From: Entonaema liquescens
Taxonomy: Eukaryota > Ascomycota > Sordariomycetes > Xylariales > Xylariaceae
Assembly (NCBI GenBank): GCA_902805475.1
Contig: CADCSX010000001.1
Location: 1,984,001-2,048,000 of the forward strand
Reading direction: 5' to 3'
DNA: 64,000 nt
Under the pieces are notes generated by a model. That model saw nothing but the letters and a program-made list of their open reading frames with translations. It had not been told where the DNA came from and did not search any database. Numbering within the stretch: the stretch's first letter is position 1; every line of letters begins with the position of its first letter. Both the position numbers and the translations under genes were made by a program. Below, in pieces: positions 36,372-49,400 of this stretch.

Positions 36372-37983
36372 GTAAAATGGTTGCGTCACTTGAATTACGA
36401 TTGGCTCTTGCAGATGCAAATATCCGGCTTCCCCATTACGGTATCATCTCCGAGGCCCATGGAATAAGCCGGACTTACCATATAATATCTCGACGAGGCG
36501 GCATAGGAGTTATAAAATCATCTATGTAATAACAAAACTTTCCAGAGATGATCTGTGTATGCAGCCGCTATTGTCGGCCCGTCCATAATATTGCCTCTTG
36601 AGACACCCAGACGAAAAGAAGCACGAGTAATAACAAAATCCTAAACAAAGATACGACACACTACATGAATAATGCCCGTCATTATGCGGCACATGCAAGC
36701 TTAGTAGTCATCCAGCAAGTGTCAGTTATCTGACCTAGATATTCAGGGGCTGTAAAAAATATTCGTCGAGGACTGGGCCTCCGAACATGTACGCATACTG
36801 TCGCTCAGGAGAGACAGGGACCTACCCAAGCGCAGTTCACTATCCAACTAGCTACATGATACTGAGTGCAGCGTAGATCGTGCCCTACATAGGCCTACAT
36901 GAGTCTACATGCGTTGGACGCATTTAATATCGCCAAGCGAGATCAGGTATCCTTCGATGTCAGATTAGACTGGCCTGTACTCACCCCCTTGTGCGACCCC
37001 TACCGAGATCTGGGGAATAACTTAACCCCCCTCCCCCCTTGCTTTCCCGGGATTCTAATAGTAGTACTATTAATCCAAGCACACCAGGCGCCAACCCGTT
37101 TTTTCTTCGAGATCCTGCAAGTACCAGAGAGGCAGCCTCCCACCCCGGCCCCCAGCATGGGACGAAGACACGATCCGACCTGCAACCACCCGATACGAAC
37201 TGGTTCTGCCCACTCTGCCTTCGCAGGAAAGCTAGTAGCGCCATAGGCATGTTCCGCCGAACTCAAGGCGAGGTCGATCGTGGCTAATGGTAGGATTCCC
37301 GAATAGACGGTTCAGCCGTCCTGCGCGCATTTATATCATATATCACATAATTGTATCTCGGACAATCACATCTAGATACCCGAGGAATATCTTTCCGAGC
37401 ACCAAAGTATCATGTGCGTGCGTTGATCAATAGATAAAATTGGAGTGCGTTTAACTATTCCCCGCTGTTCGCAAACTGGCTTTGAATCGTACCAAAATGA
37501 CATCGCCTTTGCATATCTAAAAGTCACAATTATGGTGGCTTTATTACTAACCACTCATTAATTTTAAAATACTTTTTTTTAATTCTTGTATTTGTTTTAT
37601 TTCTACACTAGTCGTGCTAAGGTGTGCTGTGATTATTGCGCGTACAATGCAATCAATCGTATAGGGGTATAAATGCTTGCGGTTCCGTACTATGGTACAA
37701 TCAACAAGGCGCCTGCGAACTAACTCGCGATAGACTTTCTAATGAACTTATCATATGCCTCTTCAAATTATTACATGAGGACCTAACTATATAAACTATC
37801 GATAAAGTCCTTTAGGCGTCTCAGGATAGCTAGTTGACCAATGTCCTTCTGTTTGAACAGATAGTAAAGGCTCATACGTCAGTCATTACACAATGTATTT
37901 TGAGGATTAATGCGTAACGATGAGAACCGTATTGCAAGCTACGTATATTGTCCAATGATACCGTTCAACATTATATATAAACA

Positions 37984-40900
37984 TTAGTCGCTGTCATCAG
38001 CCACGAAGTCGTCATCCTGCTCACTATCTTCATCAGAAGGCACAGCACGCCTCCTTCGAGTCCGTCTTCGCGTAGACTGTTTTGGCTTAGCCTTAGGTTT
38101 CGGAGCAGCTTTTTTAGGCGCTGCTTTAGTTGGGACTTCCGGTTCGAGAGACTCTTCAATAGGAGAGTCTTCTATCTCTTGTTGTTTCCCGTAGTCTACT
38201 TCGAAGGGGTCCTCCTCCTCATCCGAGTTTTCTTCATCGCCACCAGCTTTAAAGAACCCGGAGGTTTGACGAGACGCTTCTTTCTCTTCTATCTCTTCTA
38301 CCACTTCCTCTTCCTCATACCCTTCAGGCAAGAATCCACCGGCCATGTCCTCGTCTCTCTCACGCATAGTTTCGAAGTCTTTATCGTTGTCAGGGGCGTG
38401 CCCGAATACTTCTACCGACTCATCCAGATAGCCGTAATCCTGCTTGAGCCGTTCTGCGATCCGCAAACCCATCAAGAACTTTCGCCACGTAGTGAGAACC
38501 TCTTTCCGCCGCTTCTCGTTCTCTTTCCTTTCGCGTTCTGCCTCGTCTTTCTCAAGTTGTTCCATTACGCGTTCATAGTTTTCTTCGGCGATGACTACGC
38601 CTTGAATAACTACAGATAAGAGTCAGTAGCCATCACATGGACTCGTAAACCGAGGACAGAAAGGGTATACCGGGCACAGCCATCCGATGACCAAATTCAA
38701 ACCCGACCACCGCTTCCGCGTAATCGACTTCCAATCGCTTGCAGACACGAACAACTCCACGATATGGGACGTGAACGGCCCCTATATTTTTGTTAACTAA
38801 GGATTTGATGTCCTGCACTGAACGGCTTACCTTCTGGGCACATGTGCTCTGCGAACATATCAATGTTTCTACGGCAGCATTAGCATTGGCTATGTTGTAG
38901 TAGGTTAACCATTTTACATACCCATATTCGTTCTTCGGAATTACTCCATTCTGAATAGGGGGAGGTATGATCCAATCCGTCTGGTCGAAGCTGTATAGGG
39001 GTTGCATGACTTTCTGCCCCGTTGCCGCTTCGGCCTCGGCAATTTCTCTCCGTCTATTGGTCGTGGCCGCTCTATAAGGAGCATGCTTGAGTGGCTGGAC
39101 ACCTTCCATAGGGGCTCGGCCTTGCTTGTGCCAAGTTTCGGCACTTTTCACTGTTACAACATCCTTTCGAAGGTATACATTTTCCTCGTCGACTTTAGAT
39201 GCCTTCCCTTTATTCCGAAACACTTTGACAGGGGTAGCATCGGGTAGGAGAGCCTCTTCACGCTTGAGATGCCGCTCTAAAACGTATTCTTTCGAAGTCT
39301 TATAGTATTGTAATGTCTCTTCTCCTTCCTTGACCTCTTTCTTCTCTGGCTTTGCCGGCTTAAGATCAGTAGAGTCTTCCGCCTCATCCGCTTCTGTAAT
39401 TGGGTGCTTCTTATCACCGCGGGTGTAGCCTCGCATAGTCAATTTGAACCAATCGAACTGCTCATATCTTTTGACTTTGCCATGTTTGTTGTAAACTGGT
39501 ATTTTCTCTTCAGTCATTCTGAATCCTTTCGTCTTACCAGGAAAAATGTTTTTCTTGAGGTACCGCACCGTAACATCCTTAGCTGTACCATCTTGGGAAA
39601 AGCCAATGCAATATGCCATTACTTGTTTTGCTTTATCAGCTTTACCTCCTCGTGGTTCCAGGCTCTCAACCAACTCTCTACTGCTAGCTATAACAGATTT
39701 CACGACGGGTTCCACCGGAAGATATTTCTTCGTTATTGGAGAAAGAACTTCCGACCAATAATGAGGAAATTCAAGGTCTTTATCATAAATCTTTGCTTCT
39801 GCTCGCTTTGGACGAACAGCATCTGTAACCTCTACTACAGACGAGTCATCATTGCTTTCATCTGTGAGGGGATCGGCATATTCATCCGAATCATCCAAAT
39901 CCATCTTCAAGGCATTTTTATCATTCTTCTTTGCTCGACGGGTTGCTGGTTTCACACTCTTCTTTCCATTCGGTTTCTTCGGTGTGGATTCAGTAGGCGT
40001 GCTCGTATCGTCCTGGGCTTTTTGTGCACTGTTCTCATCATCTGCTTCTTCGACCCTGCTCCATCCAAACCCAAGTGGCTGAAGGTTTGCTACCATTCGC
40101 GCTTCCAGTCCAAGGCCTCTTAATAACGCAGTAAAGAGCTGGGCTCCAACGTCACGGCTGCCAGTACAATCCTGAGCACGCTGTCTAAATTCCTCGAGAT
40201 CATTAATCCGCTCCCCGAATCGAATAGGGTCATCACCTTCCGCCTCAAAGCTCGAATTTAACTTTCCTAATCTTCTGGCGTTCATATAACCGACCTTGCG
40301 CAATCCTGGCTTAGTGATCCGAAACCTCTGTTTCCACCATGATACAAGACATTTCATAAGCCTTAATAAAGGATCACCGTGGCTCATATCAGGAACGCCT
40401 TTCTCGAGTCGATCTGCTGCATTGCTCCAATTTCTCGTCGACCCCGAAGCCCGCTGTTTGCCCTTCCCTTTTCCTTTCAGGTCAGTTTTACCCTTGTTAG
40501 GTTTGCTTTGGACGTCTTCGGGGATATCTAAGCCGCTGTTTCGTCTCCAGCGGTCCACTTCGTCCCATAATCTGGGAGGTAGATGTGAAATCATGATAGC
40601 TTGAACTTCTCTGTCACAAAGCCAAGAATTCCGAATAGCGTTATGCCAAAGTAGGAGTTGAACATGCATACAGTGTATTGAAATGCGGATTGCCTTTTCC
40701 TTTTTCGAGGGACCTTTCTTGCCCATTTCACTAGTCAATGGAATTTCGTTTTCTCGGTGTAATGTTAACTCCAAGTCACCTCCCAAATCAGGATCATGTT
40801 GCTGAACATCGTGGGAGGGAACATCTTCAAACTCCATATCTTCATCTTCCGACTCCTCCGGGTCATAATTCACCTTTTGTCGCTTAGCAGCTGGTACATC

Positions 40901-41161
40901 CTCGAAATCAGCATCTGAAAGAGACGTGAGGGAACTACCATCACTATCGTCGTCATCCTCATGCATTTGCTGTATAGCTGATTTTGTCTTTTCCGCTGAG
41001 CCTTTCTTAGAACTTGAATCCAGGTCGTCAAATAAGGTATTCTTGCGAGGCGGCACAGATGCTACCGGTGTGCTTTTACCCCTATTCGACTCCTTCGCAG
41101 CCGGAGCACCGCGGTCTGCTGGTGGGGTTCGCAATCGCTTGCGCGGTACAAAGGGAGGCAT
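37984..41161 (-). CDS. rad4: Rad4/XPC nucleotide-excision-repair damage sensor
   Basis: Rad4 (XPC) with Rad23 recognises helix-distorting lesions and starts global-genome NER. Exons 41161-38922, 38868-38831, 38781-38671 and 38609-37984 give 1004 residues with no break. The N-terminus is basic and acidic low-complexity. The transglutaminase-like domain spans roughly residues 170-560 (HCMHVQLLLWHNAIRNSWLC, LFTALLRGLGLEARMVANLQ, HYWSEVLSP, QVMAYCIGFSQDGTAKDVT). The beta-hairpin domains BHD1-3 follow (RHLKREEALLPDA, APYRAATTNRRREI, HVPYRGVVRVCKRLEVDYAE). A Glu/Lys-rich coiled C-terminus ends in an Arg/Lys patch and acidic tail. The 38-nt third-from-last exon is short but keeps EYGNIDMFAEHM in frame. 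The ATG at 41161 (MPPFVPRKR) is preferred to the upstream in-frame one at 41197 because it fits related proteins. Confidence 0.93.
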
Positions 41162-41638
41162 CTTGGGAATAACATAAAGAAGGTGAATCAAAATCAAAGT
41201 GCGCTGTAGTGTACATGTTTTTTTTTTACGATCGCGACGCCTCCCTGTATAAGTAAGAATTAATTGTCGTCATCGAATCGCCGAAACGCGAAACCCCGTG
41301 ACTCAAATAGGCTCTATTTAAGGTTCAATTAATTCTTAAATGAGACTAGTTGACGGATCTCGACGAACCCTTGGGATTTCTAGGCTATCGGGTTAGCGTA
41401 AGCTTCCGCCTAATTCAGCCGCAAAAGTACCTGTAGCCCCCGCCACTAAACTAACTAACTTACCTAAAATCGGCCACTTCTAATTCACAGCTCCTTCCAG
41501 ACTATTCTGCAACATCTTATTCATCAGCCTCGCCATCCTCGAGGCTTACGAGTCGCCATCTGCCTACCTTCATTTCGTTATACATTCTTTTACTATTAGA
41601 AAAAGTACATAAGAGCATCTTCTTTACCGACTTTAAAA
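41162..41638. promoter_or_regulatory. Divergent promoter region, rad4 / cuz1-like
   Basis: About 480 bp shared by two divergently transcribed genes, so likely a bidirectional promoter. It holds an 11-T run near 41217-41228 and a C/T-rich stretch before the plus-strand start. Confidence 0.55.
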
Positions 41639-42562
41639 ATGGCGTCCTCATCAGCCGAAGCCGAAGATACCAGCTACGTCAAAATGGATAAAGAATCCGA
41701 CGTGTCGCTTATCGGCAAGCACTGCCAACTCGAATACTGCAACCAGCTCGATTTCCTACCTTTCTTTTGCCAAAGCTGCAAGAAGACGTTTTGCCTCGAC
41801 CACCGAACCGAGACTTCCCACAAATGCGCCAACGCGGGTGCGTGGGCTGAGCGGCGACGCCAAGCTCAGTTGGCAAAGCCATCAGCGGGCGAGGGGAAGC
41901 GCATGCGCGACCTCGTCTCTCAGAAGCCATGCGCCGCGACGGATTGCAAGACTACTGTCGGAACATCCCTAGTCCCCGGTGTGCACTGCGCGTCCTGTAA
42001 TCGAGACTATTGTCTTAAGCACCGATTAAAAGAGGAGCACGACTGCAAGAACAAGATTCCCATCGGCGCGCGCCCTCAGTTCGACGTCTCCGAACAAACG
42101 AAATCCGCATTCGCGAAGCTGAAGGCCTGGGGCGCCGCTAAGAGAGAAGTAGCCAGCCGGGCACTCCCGAAGCCTAAGCCTACGTCGGCATCAGCACGCC
42201 TCGTCGCTGTTAACAATTTAAAGAAGGTTGCTAAGGGAGATGCGAAGCTGCCACCTGAGAAGAGGGTATACTTATATGTGGAAGCAGAGGCCGAGACGAC
42301 TACGGCCAAAAACTACAAGGGCGAGTTTTTCTATTCGAAGGATTGGGTCATCGGCAGGGTACTGGATGCCGCAGCCAAGAGCCTACAAATTGAGAACGTC
42401 AACAACCAATCTTCCGAGGAGAGAGATAAGCTTCGGGTATTCCATGTCGAAGGTGGACGAGTATTGGAATTCAATGAGAAGGTCGGTTCTGCGCTTGTGA
42501 GTGGTAATACGATAGTGTTACTGCGAGGTATAGGGCCGCCGCCTGATCTTATCGAGATGTAA
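41639..42562 (+). CDS. cuz1: AN1-type zinc-finger protein, Cuz1/ZFAND1-like
   Basis: A single-exon gene of 307 residues. Two AN1 zinc fingers lie at about residues 28-68 (HCQLEYCNQLDFLPFFCQSC, FCLDHR, HKC) and 97-142 (CAATDCKT, GVHCASCNRDYCLKHR, HDC). A helical linker follows, then a C-terminal ubiquitin-like domain about 195-305 (KRVYLYVEAEAE, WVIGRVLDAAAKSL, GNTIVLLRGIGPP). In yeast Cuz1 links Cdc48 and the proteasome and protects against arsenite-induced protein stress; ZFAND1 does the same at stress granules. All eight metal ligands per finger appear present. It is convergent with the MTFP1-like gene (296 bp apart). Confidence 0.9.
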   Translation: MASSSAEAEDTSYVKMDKESDVSLIGKHCQLEYCNQLDFLPFFCQSCKKTFCLDHRTETSHKCANAGAWAERRRQAQLAKPSAGEGKRMRDLVSQKPCAATDCKTTVGTSLVPGVHCASCNRDYCLKHRLKEEHDCKNKIPIGARPQFDVSEQTKSAFAKLKAWGAAKREVASRALPKPKPTSASARLVAVNNLKKVAKGDAKLPPEKRVYLYVEAEAETTTAKNYKGEFFYSKDWVIGRVLDAAAKSLQIENVNNQSSEERDKLRVFHVEGGRVLEFNEKVGSALVSGNTIVLLRGIGPPPDLIEM

Positions 42563-42858
42563 ACCCAACTTTACGAGTTACGACTTATTGCATTTTAAAC
42601 GGCGTTTCTAAGAAGTGCATTTCGGAGCGGAACGAAGATACCTTTATAAACGGGGGAGCAGAGCATATAATTTATATATATGGAGTTGCTATATAGATAT
42701 AGCCCTGAAGCGCAATGTATACACGCATTCCGTGGTGATCCTTTATCAGCCCTAACCCAGGCTTCGTAGTGATATAAAAAAAAACACGCCCCCGACGAGT
42801 GGAGACGAACCCCTTTACGCCATATATGCTTATTTTATCTTTTATTGATATTCATATC

Positions 42859-43816
42859 CTACAATTCCTTTTCCTTCGACTGCGGGTTTGGCCTTTGTTT
42901 CAAGGCAGCTTCTCGTCCTGTCGTTGGGGATTCACCAACATACTCATGTCCACCATATGCCTCGAATCCCTTATGGAACATCCACTCAACCGCATTCTCG
43001 ACCGGTTTGTCAAAGAGCGTTGGCAAGAAGGGTACAACGGCGAGGCCAAGCCCTATAGGACCCCAAACTCTGAGTGTTTTATTCTTAACATCCTTCATGG
43101 CCCTTCCCGAATATCTGACCACGCTGTGAATTGTGAAGGCGGGTAGACCCATCGAAGCAACACTCTGGAAGATACCTCGCTGAACCATGACGGTTCGGTA
43201 ATCCTCCAAGGGCGACACGACTCCGGGCCTGGCATCAGAGGGCGCCGTGATTGATAGCCCGGTAGCTTTCTGTTGCCTTTCCGACAAGACTAACTGCGGG
43301 TTTAACGTCCGCTGATTTTGCCAGTAGGCTTTATATCCTTCGTACGATACATCACCTAAGATGTAAGCCCACGATACACCGTATGCACTTCTAACCAGCC
43401 ACGGATGTGCGACTGGCCTGAAGGATTCTCCAATATCCGAGGTATATGCTACATAACGGTGGGCCGAAAGCATAATAGTTCGTAGTCGGTTTGCGTAGGC
43501 CGCATATCGCAAGTTTGACTCGGTAGAGTCGGGCGCACTGAACAAAAGTATATTAGCCCAACGATGTATCAACTAGATAGATGTTATGCGCAACATACTA
43601 TCCCTCTACGAGCTCGTCAAAGAAATTCTCATCTTTTTCGGACTTATCAACGATTTTTTGTAAGTCCTTCGGCAGCTTGCGCTGTGCCGGGAGCTTATCA
43701 GGATCAAACTCGTTGACATCGCTGCGTGAGCTGGTGTTGGCTGCTGGGGATGGCGGGGCTGCCGGCGTCTTATCTTTTGCGGCTTCAGTCTTGTCTGGTC
43801 CTTTACTCCAGAACAT
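42859..43816 (-). CDS. Mitochondrial fission process protein 1 (MTFP1/MTP18)-like
   Basis: Exons 43816-43599 and 43537-42859 give 298 residues. The splice restores EGYAPDSTESNLRYAAY across the junction. The core carries the family mark AHRYVAYTSDIGESFRPV, then WLVRSAYGVSWAYILGDV and paired apolar segments (IFQSVASMGLPAFTIHSVV, GPIGLGLAVVPFLPTLFD). Human MTP18/MTFP1 is an inner-mitochondrial-membrane protein affecting fission and coupling. The fungal version has a longer acidic, Pro/Ala-rich N-terminus that lacks an obvious cleavable presequence. Divergent from the ATP synthase subunit k gene. Confidence 0.88.
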
Positions 43817-44345
43817 CGTGACTACCTAGATAGGTACTAAAGCAGCAATGTATTTGTATTATAGTATAAGACTAGTTATTTGAGGTAATAATCTACAAGC
43901 CACAAAGTCGAATATCAAAGTTTGGTGAAAATGGGGACCCAGCATACTTAAATATGACTAAATCGGGTAAGTGTGGAAGCTCATCGATAATCTTGGTGAC
44001 GTCGCTACCTATCGGAATTCGGACGGTCCCTGCCCGTTACCCCCGGCTCAAAGCTTGTCTTCTGCGAGATCCGTTTGCCCAGGCCGGGGTTTGTCCGGGA
44101 TGTTTTTGAGGATAAACTTCGGCATTAGCTTCACTCTCTGGCGAATCAAACAAAGTGCCTTAAGACCCACCTTAGTCTAACGTCTCTAAGTTAGATCAGA
44201 TTTGGGGATTCCAACTTCGGAGCTTCTTGCGCAGTATTTTGACGGATACATACAAATACCACTTCGACACTTACGCCCTCGTCGACTCCCATCGTACAGC
44301 TCCCTGCATCCATTCTTTCGTGGCCAATTCCTTACTACCGTCAAG
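43817..44345. promoter_or_regulatory. Divergent promoter region between two mitochondrial-protein genes
   Basis: About 530 bp between the MTFP1-like (-) and ATP synthase subunit k (+) starts. TACCTAGATAGGTA lies just upstream of the minus-strand start (about 43825-43838). Shared control of two mitochondrial proteins is an inference from the layout only. Confidence 0.5.
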
Positions 44346-44679
44346 ATGGTTGCCATGTACAATGTCTTCGGCCGCCAGATCGGCTCCCATTACGTGGGTC
44401 GCAACATATCCCTACTATAGTCAACACAAAAAATGCTAATTATCTTCCTGTCTCCAGCTTGCAATGGGTGTTCTCGCTACCTTGTTCACCGGTAGCTACC
44501 TTGGATTCGGCGGCGGAAGCAAGAAGACTACCCAGACTCCCCCCATCAACGCATCAAGCCCTGACGAGGCCGACTTCATCCAGTATATTACCCCGGATAT
44601 CCCGCGACGAACCATGGCTAACGATAATAGGAACTTCTTGAAGCAAGCCGATGCGGACGAGAAAGCAGCAAAGCATTAG
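44346..44679 (+). CDS. atp19: Mitochondrial F1Fo-ATP synthase subunit k (Atp19)
   Basis: Exons 44346-44393 and 44458-44679 give 89 residues. The N-terminus MVAMYNVFGRQIGSHY and the single hydrophobic segment (MGVLATLFTGSYLGFGG) are followed by the KKTTQTPPINASS motif typical of subunit k, a small inner-membrane subunit that stabilises ATP synthase dimers. The C-terminal tail (after DEADFI) is some 20 residues longer than in yeast. Too small to be seen as one frame without the intron. Confidence 0.85.
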
Positions 44680-46476
44680 ATTTGATTATATAATCCAATC
44701 GGTTCGGGTCTTAGTCAATTGTACATAATAGATGTGATTACAATGAGAAGCAGGCAACCTGAGAAGGAGCTTTGAACTCCTCCGAAGTTATCCTATTCCG
44801 CTCAAAGTCTTAACGTGATACTGCCCAGGCCCTCGTGGACTATGAGCGGCATATACAAAGCTTGCCGTCGTTGAATCTTAGACCATGACACCACTTTCGT
44901 GCTCCAAGAGAATTTAAACGTGAAGTACAGTTAAATCTCTTCTCGTGAAGGGAATGGTCAGTTACGTACCTAATATATCAGGCTTAACTTACCGTCCTGA
45001 CATCGAGAAACCAAGATGAACCTCAAGAATGCAATGGAAGAAAGACTATATCGTGTCATCCTTCAACCTTTAAGTGCCTTAAATACTTAATGCTCACATA
45101 ACCTACCCCCCGCATTATGTAGCAAGTGCCTACGGACTTACTAACATGTCTTGATGCGATGGCCGCCTTGCTGATATTCACTCAAGCAACGCTCTAAGTA
45201 TTCTGAAGTCATACGTAGTAAATCTATTCGCCACACATTACTTCATATCCATAGAATACAATCAGACATTGCAGTTCGACATCAGAAAATGCTAGGTCCA
45301 CTAGATCAAACAGTCTTCCCTTTGTTCCTAGACGATTGTTGAGTACTCACTCGATATACAGCAAACCAAGGCCGGGTCTAGAGCTTGTTGATATTATAAA
45401 GTATCAGTTTTCCAATGGATGACGGATTAGGGCTTGGTCATAATCTCTTACTCATAGTAAAAGGTACTGCGGACACCACATACAGACGGAATCCATCTAA
45501 TCGTGAAAGTCCCGGGTGCCAGCGATGAAGGCATATTGATAGAGTGGCTTGGGAGGTGTGCCAGCCGGATTGATTGCAGTGCCCGATAAATCCATACGTT
45601 ACCTTTGACCACATATTAGTACTAGGATCTGTCCTGAATTGAAGTTTTCTTGGAGGCTAATAACAGTCAGGAGGTGGCGCTACGAGCATATGTGCCGGGC
45701 GAAAAGAAGAGATAATTTTGTATGTTCAAAGAAAGGTATGACTGGTACGAATGAAAATGGTCAAATCATCTTGAACCTAGGTACCCCCCGTGCGAAATGT
45801 CAACGGGTTGACTGATCTGGTACTTCACTATGACAACGTAGACTAGGACAAGAGTAACGATGTAGGTCTTCTTTCCACGTAGCCGATCCGCGAGCCATTT
45901 ATATAGTAGTTAGGTAATCTTATGAAGTGAATTACTTTGATAAAACTGCAGGACAGAGATCATAAAATATTTCCCTAATTCGGATTTTGATATAGTGAGG
46001 GATCGAGTTGCATAAGGTACGAACGCTTTTTAGTAAGACAATATGAATCGTAGAAGATAGGTAACACTCTTCATCATTCACCCCTATTTTAGCCATCCTT
46101 TAATTATTTTCTAGCTACTTATATTATCGCATTAAGGTTAGTGGGTTTAAAGACATACATGTGGTATCTTGTATATTTACATTTTTGTTATAAGATAGGA
46201 CTTTAGAATTACCCATTGAGTTCCCATAACTATGCTAAATAATAGTAAAAAGATATAGCGCCACGCTAGCTAGGGCGACAGGGGCTGTCGGACCCACAAT
46301 GAAGCTTTATCGCTTATCTCCAATCCCCGCGATGCAGTTGCTTATTGCCGGACCTTTGCATCATCTTTCTAATAATTATTAAAGATCCAAGATTCAATTC
46401 AAGAGTCAAAGTAGTGTTCAGATCCCTCAAACTTCGTCATGGCCTAGTCCTTGCGAACAATGAGAATATTGCGACA
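44680..46476. other. Intergenic, no gene seen
   Basis: About 1.8 kb, AT-rich, upstream of ddb1. AACCTAGGTACC occurs at about 45775-45785. No coding exon or tRNA is recognised. The last 150 bp probably holds the ddb1 promoter and leader. Confidence 0.55.
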
Positions 46477-49400
46477 ATGGCATACATAGCGCCTATCCAC
46501 CGGCCTAACAGTGTGCGACACGCACTGCGTGTCAACCTGTTCCCCGGTGAGGATGAGTGCTTGATTCTTGCGTGCGTCCGCCTGAGCAAATGGACATTAT
46601 ATTGGTCATGCGAAAACTGACACTTACTAGGAAGACTAATCGTCTAGAAATATGGAAGCTCCACGAGTCTGGTACCTTGGTTCATACCGACACGAGGCGA
46701 GTGAACGGTACTATCTCCATACTGCAGAAACTCCAACCTCGAGATACCAAGACCGAGTTGGTCTTTGTTGGAACCGATAGATTTCATTACTTTACCTTTG
46801 GATGGAATACTACAACGGAAAAATTAGAAACGATAGATTCATTCTTTGATATTCACGAAAAGCATATGCGTGATGCACAGAGCCAAGATATGTGCGTAGT
46901 CGATCCGACAGGGCGGTTTATGGTGGTCTTCCTTTGGGAAGGCGTTATTAATGTATTACGAATGCACACTGTGAAAAGCAAGAGACAGAACCTTCATTGG
47001 ATGGATCAAGTACGGGTATCAGAGCTTTACATCAAAGGCGCAACCTTCCTACACGTCGAAACTGGCCACCCAAAGATCGCATTCCTCTATCAAACCCGAA
47101 CCGATGTCCCCGACTCCCAACTCGTCACATATCGCTTAACAGCCGATGACAAAAATACAGAGGTTTCAAGATTCGAAGCCCGAGATCAGGTTGATCGTCT
47201 AGAAATCCCAGATCCTGGCGCGAGAATCTTGATCCCAGTTGGTAAAGGTGAAGAGGACCAGAAACGCTACATAATACGAAACGCTTCTACTGCGCGGGCA
47301 CAACTTGGTGGGGTAATTGTTGTTGGCGAGACCAGGTTATTATATTATGATGACGCCGCAAAGAAGAAAGTTGAGACTCCACTAAAGGAGTCTTCTATCT
47401 TTGTAGCATGGACCGAGTACGACGTCTCGCATTACTTTATTGGGGACGACTACGGAGCGATGTGGCTTTTGGAAATTCTACTCGATGGGCCTGTTGTGAC
47501 TGGTTTGGAAATGACCAAAATCGGAGAGACTTCAAGAGCGTATACTCTCGTCTACGTGGGGGATAATGTCTTATTCGTAGGATCTCAGTATGGAGACTCC
47601 CAAGTTTTCCATGTCGACCTCGAAGCGAAATCCTTACGTTTAATCCAGACCTTAGACAGCATTTCCCCGATTCTAGACCTCAATATAATGGACATGGGAA
47701 ATCGTGAAGGGGAGGGACAGACTACAAACGAATACTCCTCTGGTCAAGCAAGAATTGTCACCGGCAGCGGCGCCCACAAAGATGGTAGTCTACGTAGTGT
47801 ACGAAGTGGCGTTGGACTTGATGATATCGGTGTTATTTCCGACATGGAAGACGTTCGTGCACTATTTTCCCTCAAGTCACACGGGGCGTCCAAGACAGAT
47901 ACATTAGTTGCTTCTTTCTTAACGGAAACTCGAATATTCAAGTTTACACCCAGCGGCGAGGTTGAAGAACTTGACGAATTTGGAGGAATGATATTTGATG
48001 AGCAGACGTTGCTGGCCCGAAATCTGCCAAATGGCCGAATACTCCAGGTCACCACGACTAATGCCTTGCTTGTGGATTTGGAGAGCGGTGTCGTTGTCTC
48101 GACGTGGAAGCCCGTCGAAGGACACATAACAAACGTATCTGCAAGCGACGAATGGATATTGCTTTCCGTTAACGGATCAGTCCTTTTATCCATACGAATA
48201 GAACAGGATCTGGTTCGGGTTGGGTATAATGATCTGGACGAGAAAGATCAAGTCGCCTGTGTACACCTTCCTCCGGAATATCCCTCCATTGGCGTCGTCG
48301 GCTTTGGAAATCGGGCATGATATCTATTATTAATTTACAAACACTGCAGTCTATCCACGGGGAGAACTTGCGGCGAAAAGATAACAACGCCTCTATACCA
48401 CGGAACATCGTGCTGGCGCAAGTTCTTCCTTCACACTTGGCTGGCCCAACGCTATTTATAGCCATGGAAGATGGTTTTGTCATCACCTTTAACGTATCCA
48501 AGGCGGACTTTTCCCTATCCGGACGGAAGAGTGTTGTTTTAGGAACACGGCAAGCTGGATTACAGCTAATTCCTCGTGCTGGAGGAATATATAACGTATT
48601 CGCCACAAGCGAGCACCCTAGCATGATTTATGCGGCCGAGGGTAGAATAGTATATTCAGCAGTCACGGCTGACGACGCGACATGTGTATGTCCTTTCGAT
48701 ACCGAAGCTTTCCCAGATTCCATTGCTGTTGCAACAGAGAAGGAAATCAAAATATCGCAAATAGACACAGAACGCCGTACACACGTGCAGACATTACCGA
48801 TGGGAGAAACCATACGTCGCATAGCTTATTCCCGCAATGAGCGGGCTTTTGGCCTAGGCTGTTTGAAAAGGGAAGTTAAGAATAATGCGGAGGTTATCAC
48901 TAGCTCGTTTAAGCTAGTAGATGAAGTTGCTTTCAAGCAGCTCGGAAGTGATGTTCTTTTGAGTAGCTTACAACGGGTTGAAGCGGTCGAAACTGTCATT
49001 CGAGCGGAACTTCCCGACTCGTATGGGAATTCAGTTGAAAGATTTTTGGTTGGCACTTCATTTCTCGACAAAGCGCAAGACACACCAGATGACTTTATCA
49101 GAGGCAGGATTCTAATTATTGGGGTTGACAGTGAAAGAACCCCTACCTAATCGGTACCAAAGAATTGAAAGGTGCTTGTAGGTGTCTAAGTGTCATGGGG
49201 ACATGGTCGTTGCAGCCTTAGCAAAGACAGTCCTCGTGTACTCATATGATGAGATATCGTCAACATCTGTAGAGTTGAGGAAACTTGCATCATATCGACC
49301 AGCCGCTTATCCTATTGATTTGGCGATCGAGGGTAACATCATAGCGGTCGCTGACCTGATGAAATCCATGACGCTAGTTGAGTATGTTCCACCCGCCAAT

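Larger units (their letters stand above)
34751..37983. other. 3.2-kb intergenic stretch, no recognised gene
   Basis: AT-rich DNA between the P450 and rad4 genes (both minus). Two perfect hairpin-type inverted repeats lie at 36051-36073 and 36350-36371. A small GC-richer island at about 37000-37290 carries overlapping frames on both strands, one with a CPLC zinc-like pair, but I cannot identify a protein. The rest looks non-coding. Confidence 0.55.

Noticed and set aside
39404..40123. 239-codon plus-strand frame
   Set aside because: It is antisense to rad4 exon 1, whose conserved protein sequence explains the region.
48303..49200. Programmed ribosomal frameshifting as an explanation for ddb1
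   Set aside because: Three sites in one gene plus similar events in unrelated genes, with no slippery heptamer and pseudoknot layout evident; missing homopolymer bases explain all of them more simply.
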